The notes under the pieces: model-generated
What the model was told of the DNA's origin: nothing
Database searches by the model: none
The model's input: only the letters and a program-made list of their open reading frames with translations
Translations under genes and position numbers: made by a program
Assembly (NCBI GenBank): GCA_018725275.1
Contig: QLUC01000080.1
Location: 1-7,254, forward strand
DNA length: 7,254 nucleotides
Reading direction: 5' to 3'
DNA from: Bacillota bacterium
GTDB taxonomy: Bacteria > Bacillota > UBA994
Part shown: piece after piece, positions 1-5,595 of the stretch
Layout: each line of letters opens with the position of its first letter
Numbering within the stretch: the stretch's first letter is position 1

Positions 1-629
1 CCGCGCCCTCCCCTCGTTATCATGAGCAAAAGGAAGATGACGAAGAAGGTCGCACCCCCGAGCATGTTCGCCAAGGAAGCCTCACCTGTTCCCGGGAGGG
101 CGACGCCCGTGGCATCTATTTTGACATTGTACTCGCGCTCTAGGCGAGGCACAATGCCGTCGGCACTTAGGAGTGCCAGCGCTAAGCCATCGTAGAAGCG
201 ACCTTCGCCAAAGGCGGGGGTGATGTACTGCCGTATGAGACCGCCGAGGTAGCTATCGGGCAGCAAACCCTCGAGGCCATAGCCCGTGTGAAAACGAAAC
301 TCGCGCTCGCGCAGGCTGACTAAAATGAGCAATCCGTTGTTCTTGTCTCTCTTACCGAGGCCCCACTCAGTGAAAAGTTGCTGGGAGAAACTAAAGGCAT
401 CTGCACCGCCGAGGTCAGGCACAGTGACCACGACCATCTCGGCGGTGGTCGACTGTTCGATGCCTTGCAGCACTTGGGTGAGGGCATCTCTTTGGGAGGC
501 GGACAGCAAGTTGGCATAATCATTGACGAAGGTCAGTTGAGGTGGTCGTGCCGGAACTTGTCCTGCTGCCGCACTGGGCAAGAGGACTAAGAACAGCATC
601 ATTAAGGCCAAAGCCAAGGCTCTTTTCAT
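1..629 (-). CDS. TPM-domain (TLP18.3/Psb32/MOLO-1, YgcG-like) exported membrane protein, C-terminus cut by window edge
   Basis: The frame opens at ATG 629-627 and stays open for 209 codons to the left edge, so the C-terminus is missing. Residues 1-23 are a signal peptide: MKRA, a hydrophobic core, then a likely cleavage after AAA. Residues 34-170 form a TPM domain: it opens with a VNDYANLLS motif, has VVVTVPDLGG at about 66-75, KRDKNNGLLILVS at 93-105, and TGYGLEG..LPDSYLGGLI at 115-132. A hydrophobic stretch at about 187-204 is a membrane anchor, followed by RGGR, which may begin the glycine-rich tail common in this family. The domain is therefore expected outside the cytoplasm, anchored near its C-terminus. 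TPM domains are of uncertain biochemistry; some members have been linked to phosphatase activity or photosystem II repair. A GGGGGAG ribosome binding site lies 7 nt upstream. It follows lemA by 18 nt, the usual partnership. The family call is solid and the molecular function unknown. Confidence 0.9.
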   Translation of the reverse strand, partial: MKRALALALMMLFLVLLPSAAAGQVPARPPQLTFVNDYANLLSASQRDALTQVLQGIEQSTTAEMVVVTVPDLGGADAFSFSQQLFTEWGLGKRDKNNGLLILVSLREREFRFHTGYGLEGLLPDSYLGGLIRQYITPAFGEGRFYDGLALALLSADGIVPRLEREYNVKIDATGVALPGTGEASLANMLGGATFFVIFLLLMITRGGR

Positions 630-647
630 GGTCATCTCCCCCAGGAA

Positions 648-1226
648 TTAGTTGCCAAGATTGACACGAGGGACTTGCTCTGCGCCATCGGCGGCCTGAA
701 AGTACGGGCGACTGGCATAGCCAAACATGCGGGAGATTAGCACGGCCGGAAAAGAAAGGATGCGCGTGTTGTACTGGCGAACCACCGCATTGTAGTTGTC
801 GCGCTCGACGCTGATACGGTTTTCTGCCCCGGCTAATTCGTCCATCAAGCGACTGACGGATTCTTGCGCCTTAAGTTGGGGGTAGTTCTCCATAACGACG
901 AGGAGTCTGCTTAAGGCTCCTTCGAGTTCGTTGCCGGCGGTGACCCTCTCGTCAACCGTGCGGGCGCCGGCCATCTTGGCTCTAGCCGCGGCAATATTGC
1001 CAAAGACTTCTTGTTCATGCGCCATATGTCCCTTTACTGTTTCTACTAAGTTAGGGATGAGGTCAAAGCGTCGCTGCAACTTGCTCTCAATGACCGCATA
1101 CTGGGCGTCGACACCCTGAGACAGGCCCACAAAGCTATTGTATGAGCCCGCCAAGAAAAGCCCCGCGACGGCAATTAAGCCGACAATAACTAGTAACACT
1201 CCGAGAATGCGCCCTTGTTGGTTCAT
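648..1226 (-). CDS. lemA: LemA family membrane protein
   Basis: This 192-residue protein is a complete LemA family member of normal length. Residues 7-26 are a single N-terminal membrane helix, followed by the conserved YNSFV, then QRRFDLIPNLVETVKG at 51-66, ENYPQLKA at 113-120, and ENRISVERDNYN at 135-146. The C-terminal part has the usual FP (159-160) and YF (175-176). The remainder is predicted to be a long helical domain; by family precedent it lies outside the cytoplasm. LemA proteins are widespread, sit next to TPM-domain or HtpX genes, and have no established enzymatic activity. I chose ATG 1226 because GAGGAG (1240-1235) lies 8 nt upstream of it; the longer version starting at GTG 1235 would overlap that ribosome binding site and add only three residues. 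The TPM gene follows 18 nt downstream, so the two are likely one transcript. A methyltransferase gene diverges on the other side. Confidence 0.95.
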   Translation of the reverse strand: MNQQGRILGVLLVIVGLIAVAGLFLAGSYNSFVGLSQGVDAQYAVIESKLQRRFDLIPNLVETVKGHMAHEQEVFGNIAAARAKMAGARTVDERVTAGNELEGALSRLLVVMENYPQLKAQESVSRLMDELAGAENRISVERDNYNAVVRQYNTRILSFPAVLISRMFGYASRPYFQAADGAEQVPRVNLGN

Positions 1227-1241
1227 TGTACTCACTCCTCA

Positions 1242-1270
1242 TTGATGATTGTTGCCGCTACAAGCATACT
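1242..1270 (+). promoter_or_regulatory. Candidate sigma-A promoter for the methyltransferase gene
   Basis: TTGATG (1242-1247) and CATACT (1265-1270) are separated by 17 nt. Each hexamer matches the consensus at four of six positions. Transcription would begin near 1277, which leaves a leader of about 39 nt before TTG 1316 and rules out the upstream TTG 1226 as the start. Prediction by eye only. Confidence 0.3.
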
Positions 1271-1282
1271 ACGCAGGAACAG

Positions 1283-1311
1283 ATATTAAGTTTCGATGAT
1301 TTTGAGGTGAA
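1283..1311 (-). promoter_or_regulatory. Candidate weak sigma-A promoter for lemA-TPM
   Basis: On the minus strand TTCACC (1311-1306) and TAATAT (1288-1283) are 17 nt apart, each with four of six consensus matches. Transcription would begin near 1276 and give a leader of about 50 nt to the lemA ATG. It lies face to face with the candidate plus-strand promoter at 1242-1270. Both hexamers are weak, so this is tentative. Confidence 0.2.
1304..1310 (+). promoter_or_regulatory. Ribosome binding site that decides the methyltransferase start
   Basis: GAGGTGA lies 5 nt upstream of the in-frame TTG 1316-1318. No comparable site precedes the farther in-frame starts TTG 1226 or GTG 1307; the latter falls inside this motif. 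The nearby ATG at 1320 is out of frame. Confidence 0.45.
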
Positions 1312-1315
1312 TTGC

Positions 1316-2431
1316 TTGGATGCACGACTAGCTTCGTCGGTGGCCTTATTAGTGGAAAAAATGCGTGGCGATGACTTTCAGCAACTGACCCTCGCTATCG
1401 ATGAGCGGCACTTAATCATCCGCCCTTTGTGGGAGAGGACCAGCTTCTTGGTCACCCCTAGGGAGGGAAGGACTGAGGAAGTGCCTGGCTCGAGTCTCTT
1501 GGCTTTCTTGACATCCACTTTCCATGGGGCGCAAAATATTACTCTAGAGTGCGCCCTGCGCAGCAACCTCACTGTTTTGACCTACAAAGGGGGAAAACTG
1601 AAGTTGCAAACGCAAGCCCAACAATTTCTCAGTGCGGAGAAGGTGGTGGCTGGCACGCGTCAGTCTTTCATCAAGACGGCGCAGGCGAAAAAACTGCTGA
1701 CCGCTATTGGCATAATGGGTGTAGACGGCGAAATCAAAGGGGATAAGCGACGCAAGTATTACCAGATTGATCGTTTTGTGGAGCTCTTAGCCCATATGCT
1801 GCTGTCCTGGCCACAGGGCGAGGAACTGGTGGTGCTTGACTCCGGCTGTGGTAAGTCGTACTTGTCCTTTGCCCTCAATTACTACCTCCATGAGGTAATC
1901 GGCAAGAAATGCTACTTCTTGGGCATAGATAGCAATGAAGATGTCATTAAGACCTCAAAAAGCATACAACAGCAGCTGAATTATCGCAACATGGAGTTTA
2001 CCGTGGCGGACCTAGCGGATTACACGCCCATGAAGAAGGTCAACATGGTCCTCAGCTTGCATGCCTGCGATACCGCCACCGACCACGCCATCGCTCTTGG
2101 TCTCTACCTACAGGCGCAGTTCATTATTGCCGTACCGTGCTGCCAAGCGGCCTTGACCGAGGAAATCGACTACGGGTTCTTACAGGATGTGGCGTTACAC
2201 CCTGTCCTCAAACAGCGGCTGGCAGACACAATCACCGATGGGTTGCGGGTTTTGGCGCTCGAGGCAAGGGGGTACAAGGTAAGTGTGGTGGAATATGTCT
2301 CCCCACTGGACACCCCCAAAAACATTATGATCCGCGCCGAGAAAGCCCAGCACAAAGAGAGAGAACTCCCCTACAGGGCGTTAAAACAGCAATTAGGGGT
2401 AACCCCCTGGATTGATCGTATCCAGAGATGA
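1316..2431 (+). CDS. Class I SAM-dependent methyltransferase, Methyltransf_32 (TRM13/METTL25-like) type
   Basis: With TTG 1316 as start this is a 371-residue protein; the frame is open back to TTG 1226 (401 residues). The N-terminal 130 or so residues have no domain I recognise. A conserved-looking bridge, GIMGVDGEIKGDKRRKYYQI, spans residues 132-151 and leads into the Rossmann domain. Motif I is VVLDSGCGKSYLS at 172-184, with the glycine loop that holds S-adenosylmethionine. The acidic residue of motif II is in GIDSNEDVI at 203-211. Then come LSLHACDTATDHAI at 246-259 and AVPCCQ at 272-277. This H-x-C...ATD...CC pattern recalls the tRNA methyltransferase TRM13 and METTL25/RRNAD1 proteins, so an RNA substrate is possible but not shown. 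The protein is cytoplasmic, with no signal peptide or membrane helix. The S9 peptidase gene follows after 83 nt in the same direction with no clear terminator, so read-through is likely. Methyltransferase identity is secure; the start and substrate are inferred. Confidence 0.85.
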   Translation: MDARLASSVALLVEKMRGDDFQQLTLAIDERHLIIRPLWERTSFLVTPREGRTEEVPGSSLLAFLTSTFHGAQNITLECALRSNLTVLTYKGGKLKLQTQAQQFLSAEKVVAGTRQSFIKTAQAKKLLTAIGIMGVDGEIKGDKRRKYYQIDRFVELLAHMLLSWPQGEELVVLDSGCGKSYLSFALNYYLHEVIGKKCYFLGIDSNEDVIKTSKSIQQQLNYRNMEFTVADLADYTPMKKVNMVLSLHACDTATDHAIALGLYLQAQFIIAVPCCQAALTEEIDYGFLQDVALHPVLKQRLADTITDGLRVLALEARGYKVSVVEYVSPLDTPKNIMIRAEKAQHKERELPYRALKQQLGVTPWIDRIQR

Positions 2432-2501
2432 ATATTTTTCGCCCGACGAAGGAAAATCGGCCTTGCCGCCTAATAAGAAGTAAGTGAGGCAGAACAATTC
2501 T

Positions 2502-2518
2502 GGGAGGTAATAATGTGA
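2502..2518 (+). promoter_or_regulatory. Ribosome binding site with overlapping ATG-TGA start-stop and the GTG start of the peptidase
   Basis: GGGAGG (2502-2507) is followed 7 nt later by GTG 2515, the peptidase start. An ATG at 2513-2515 overlaps that GTG, sits 5 nt from the same ribosome binding site, and is followed at once by TGA (2516-2518). The ATG therefore encodes only a start-stop and may compete for initiation. Confidence 0.55.
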
Positions 2519-4524
2519 AGCGACCCTTGCAAGAGAACGATTTACTAAAAATGCAGTTTCTTTCGTCTCCGGTCATATCCCCTGATGGGGCAGAGATTGC
2601 CTGCGTCAAGACGCACATTGACAGCGAAACGATGGAGTATCGTTCGCACGTCTTTGTCGTGCCAACCGCCGGGGGTGCGCTACATCAGTTTACGGCAGGC
2701 GGCAAAGTTGAAACCACGCCGCGTTTTTCTCCTTGCGGTACAAAGATGGCCTTTGTTTCAGACCGTAGCGGAGATAAACAGGTCTGGGTGTTAAACTTAA
2801 AGCGCGGCGGGGAGGCAGAACAGGTAACGACTATGCGCTATGGTGCCGCCAATCCTACTTGGTCTCCTGATGGCCAAAATCTAGCCTTCGTCTCTCGCTC
2901 GGCGCAAGGCGAGGAAGCTTGGCTTAGTAAGCCCCGCACAGCTACAGATAAGGAAAACGAGGAGAAAAGCCGTCGCGAAGAAGCTGTGGTGGTTGAGCGC
3001 ATCAAGTACAAGTCGGATGAGAGCATGGGGCTCCTAGATGACAAAACAAGCCATGTCTGGGTCATTAACATACAAGGCGGTGCCCCGCGCCGTTTGACAT
3101 TTGGCGATGCTGACTACCATGACCCTCAGTGGTCGCCCTGTGGGGCCTATTTGGCCGTGAGTAGTAATTGCGATGCCGATAGAGAGTTTTCCCCTTACCA
3201 AAGCGATATCTATGTGCTCACGGTGGGGTCTAGAGACATAATGCGCTTGACTAGGACACCCGGGCCGGCCGCTCACCCAACATGGTCGCCTGACGGAAAA
3301 AAAGTAGCTTATCTAGGCCACCAGCATGAGTATCGTTCGGCGACACTGCAGCGCATCTGGCTGGTAGAGCTTGATGGGGGAGAGCCTGTTTGTCTTACGC
3401 GGGGCTTTGATCGCAGCATAGGTGACCAAACCAACTCCGATTGCCGTTACGGTGAAGGCGGCGACGCCTTGGTCTATACCCCAGACGGCCAGCGACTGTA
3501 CTTCTTGGCCAGTGACCGTGGGGACACCCATGTCTACGTCCTAGATTTAGCGACCCAAACGGTGGACCAAGTTACCCGGGGGAGGCGCCACGTTCAGGGT
3601 CTCACCTTTGATCAAGCGGGCCAGACGGCCGCCATGTGCGAAGCGACGTTCTTGCAGCCGGCCGAGATCTTTGTGCTTCTGGCGGATGGCAGCGAGAGGC
3701 AGCTCACCTTCGTCAACCAAGCTTTGCTTGACGAGGTCGAATTGAGCGAACCGGAGGAATTCTGGTACAAGGGAGTGTCCGGGTGGGATGTGCAAGGCTG
3801 GTTGATGAAGCCGACTAACTTTGCCGGAGGGCAGCAGTACCCTGTAATTCTCGAAATCCATGGCGGACCACACACCCAGTATGGCTGTTCTTTCTTCTAC
3901 GAGTTTCAGCTCCTCGCCAACAACGGCTTTGGGGTGCTCTTTACTAACCCCCGCGGCAGTCATGGTTATGGACAGGACTTCGTGGATGCTGTACGGGGAG
4001 ATTACGGTGGCAATGACTATGCCGATCTTATGCTCGCGGTAGACCATGTAGTCAAGTTACCCTGGGTGGATAAAGAGCGCCTTGGCGTGACTGGGGGCAG
4101 CTATGGTGGTTTTATGACGAACTGGATAGTGGGCCACACCAACCGTTTCAAGGGCGCGGTGACCCATCGCAGCATTTCAAACTGGCTGAGCTTCTATGGC
4201 GTTAGCGATATTGGGTATACATTTACTGAGTACGAGCTTCTTGGTAACCCTTGGGATAATGCCGCGTTGCTTCTCAAGCATTCGCCAATTACCTACGTCA
4301 AAAATGTAGTGACCCCGACTTTAGTCCTCCATTCTGAGCAAGACATGCGTTGCCCCATTGAGCAAGGGGAGCAGTTCTATGTCTACCTCAAGAAGCTCGG
4401 CGTGAAGACCCGCTTAGTGCGCTTTCCGGGGTCAAACCATGAACTGACCCGCAGTGGGAAGCCAAAGCTGCGCCTTGAGAATTTGCGCCAGGTGGTCGGT
4501 TGGTTCTTGGATACAGTAAAGTAG
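2515..4524 (+). CDS. S9 family (prolyl oligopeptidase / acylaminoacyl-peptidase type, S9C-like) serine peptidase
   Basis: This complete 669-residue cytoplasmic enzyme should hydrolyse short peptides, removing N-terminal acylated residues or dipeptides. Residues 1 to about 400 form a beta-propeller of PD40/WD40-like repeats, visible as FSPCG (71-75), WSPDG (116-120), WSPCG (206-210), WSPDG (257-261) and YTPDG (321-325). The segment RIKYKSDESMGLLDD at 162-176 is typical of acylaminoacyl-peptidase relatives. Residues about 420-669 are the alpha/beta-hydrolase domain: HGGP at 449-452 forms the oxyanion region, the nucleophile is Ser529 in GGSYGG, Asp610 follows LHSEQ, and His642 lies in SNHELTRSG. 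The triad is complete. The start at GTG 2515 fits both the ribosome binding site and the usual N-terminus of the family (KRPLQENDLLKM). There is no signal peptide. The gene meets the kinase gene tail to tail with one base between stops. Exact specificity (acylaminoacyl versus dipeptidyl) cannot be told. Confidence 0.95.
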   Translation: MKRPLQENDLLKMQFLSSPVISPDGAEIACVKTHIDSETMEYRSHVFVVPTAGGALHQFTAGGKVETTPRFSPCGTKMAFVSDRSGDKQVWVLNLKRGGEAEQVTTMRYGAANPTWSPDGQNLAFVSRSAQGEEAWLSKPRTATDKENEEKSRREEAVVVERIKYKSDESMGLLDDKTSHVWVINIQGGAPRRLTFGDADYHDPQWSPCGAYLAVSSNCDADREFSPYQSDIYVLTVGSRDIMRLTRTPGPAAHPTWSPDGKKVAYLGHQHEYRSATLQRIWLVELDGGEPVCLTRGFDRSIGDQTNSDCRYGEGGDALVYTPDGQRLYFLASDRGDTHVYVLDLATQTVDQVTRGRRHVQGLTFDQAGQTAAMCEATFLQPAEIFVLLADGSERQLTFVNQALLDEVELSEPEEFWYKGVSGWDVQGWLMKPTNFAGGQQYPVILEIHGGPHTQYGCSFFYEFQLLANNGFGVLFTNPRGSHGYGQDFVDAVRGDYGGNDYADLMLAVDHVVKLPWVDKERLGVTGGSYGGFMTNWIVGHTNRFKGAVTHRSISNWLSFYGVSDIGYTFTEYELLGNPWDNAALLLKHSPITYVKNVVTPTLVLHSEQDMRCPIEQGEQFYVYLKKLGVKTRLVRFPGSNHELTRSGKPKLRLENLRQVVGWFLDTVK

Positions 4525-4525
4525 G

Positions 4526-5530
4526 CTACTGCTCTGTAGTTGTGGCAAAGACAAAATCCTTAACTGCTTGTAGGTTGTTTCCCAGCCAGACCATAGTGTG
4601 GTGTCTGTCTAAGGCGGCCTCGTCCTGCCTGGGGTCGGCGCTCTCGGTGTAGTGTTCACTTAGTCCAAACAGCCCACGCAGGAGTTGGTAATACCAGAGC
4701 CTAGGCATTTCGAGGTAGTCGGCAGGGGTGAGATTAACCCCTGTTTGTTTATAACCGCGTAAGATTTGTGCCGCCAGTGTGTAGTTGAAGGTGCCCTGGT
4801 CAAAGCAAGTAAAGCTAATCACTCGCATCAGCTCCAGTGAGGGGAAGGCATAGCAGGTCTGGTCAAAGTCAAGCACCCCGCTTACCTGCCCGCTTTCGCT
4901 AAAGATGATGTTGTCGAGGTGGTAGTCTCCGTGAATCGCTTGGCGCGCTAAATGGAAAAATTGCTCAGGTGCAACGTCGAAGCTTTGCAGAGCCTGGATG
5001 CGGTAAGTCAAAGAATTGAGGGCGAAAGCATCAAACTCGTCCTGGTGCTCCTTGGCTTGGACGGTCTTTAGCAAATCGAAAACGCGCGGCAGGGTGGCTT
5101 GGCTACCCTTCCAGAGTGTGCTCTCAAGCTTATCGGCGGTAGGAAAGTTGCGCAGGTTCTGATGCAGCTTGCCTAACATTTGCCCTAGGCTGTAACATTC
5201 CAACTGACCGACCAGCCGTCGGGGGATGTTTCTGCCCGGTATGAATTTAAGTAGCAAGTAGCGACAGTTGTCAAGCCACAGCAGCTCTTGTTGGTCCTTG
5301 GTAGGTATGACTTGCGGCACCGGAAAACCGAGGGGAGCGAGGTAGTTGGTCACCTCGAGACCGTCATGAATTCGCTTGCCGAGAACGGCATCGCTGTAAA
5401 CCTTGAGGCAGTAGGAAGAGCCGTCTTTCGCGGTGACTTTATAGGTGCGATTGATGCGCCCGGTGGTCAAAAGCTCGGCCTCTTTGACGACCAGAACATA
5501 GTAGGCGCTGAGCAGTTCTTGTATGTCCAT
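4526..5530 (-). CDS. APH-fold phosphotransferase (aminoglycoside phosphotransferase/choline kinase-like small-molecule kinase)
   Basis: The 334-residue protein has the protein-kinase-like fold of the APH family (PF01636), which transfers phosphate from ATP to a small alcohol or amine. The N-lobe has a glycine-loop equivalent, GRINRTYKV (24-32), and the ATP-contacting lysine K43 in YCLKVY. The hinge is near LLLKFIPGRN (92-101). The catalytic loop is IHGDYHLDNIIF (199-210), with Asp202, His204 and Asn207, followed by the metal-binding DFD at 221-223. All key residues are present. I chose ATG 5530 because AGGAGG (5542-5537) lies 6 nt upstream; the frame is open to 5653, but that part overlaps the flippase gene. 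The INRTY signature recalls sugar, homoserine or CotS-type kinases rather than a drug-resistance enzyme, but the substrate cannot be assigned. It follows the flippase gene by 65 nt in the same direction, with a hairpin abutting its ribosome binding site. Confidence 0.9.
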   Translation of the reverse strand: MDIQELLSAYYVLVVKEAELLTTGRINRTYKVTAKDGSSYCLKVYSDAVLGKRIHDGLEVTNYLAPLGFPVPQVIPTKDQQELLWLDNCRYLLLKFIPGRNIPRRLVGQLECYSLGQMLGKLHQNLRNFPTADKLESTLWKGSQATLPRVFDLLKTVQAKEHQDEFDAFALNSLTYRIQALQSFDVAPEQFFHLARQAIHGDYHLDNIIFSESGQVSGVLDFDQTCYAFPSLELMRVISFTCFDQGTFNYTLAAQILRGYKQTGVNLTPADYLEMPRLWYYQLLRGLFGLSEHYTESADPRQDEAALDRHHTMVWLGNNLQAVKDFVFATTTEQ

Positions 5531-5536
5531 GGTTGT

Positions 5537-5568
5537 CCTCCTGTCAAAGGAATAAATCTTCCTTCGAC
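5537..5568 (-). promoter_or_regulatory. Hairpin directly upstream of the kinase ribosome binding site
   Basis: In the minus-strand RNA, GUCGAAGGAA (5568-5559) pairs with UUCCUUUGAC (5552-5543) around the loop GAUUUA, giving a 10-bp stem with one G-U wobble. The ribosome binding site AGGAGG (5542-5537) begins at the very next base. GUCGAAG is present twice in tandem (5575-5569 and 5568-5562), so the 5' arm has an alternative copy. The 3' arm could instead pair with the ribosome binding site (UCCU with AGGA). No U-tract follows, so it is not a terminator. It could equally be a DNA operator; the function is inferred. Confidence 0.45.
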
Positions 5569-5595
5569 CTTCGACGCCATGTGCTAAAACCCTTT

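Noticed and set aside
2432..2514. Possible terminator or promoter between the methyltransferase and peptidase genes
   Set aside because: Only four- or five-pair interrupted stems and no paired promoter hexamers at proper spacing could be found; the gap is left unassigned apart from the ribosome binding site.
3547..4047. Minus-strand 166-codon frame inside the peptidase gene
   Set aside because: It is antisense to a fully conserved S9 peptidase including part of its catalytic domain, with no ribosome binding site or recognisable domain.
5562..5575. Tandem GTCGAAG repeats as possible Spo0A boxes (TGTCGAA)
   Set aside because: The match is GTCGAA only, they lie inside an operon next to a hairpin, and no promoter accompanies them; the hairpin explains them better.
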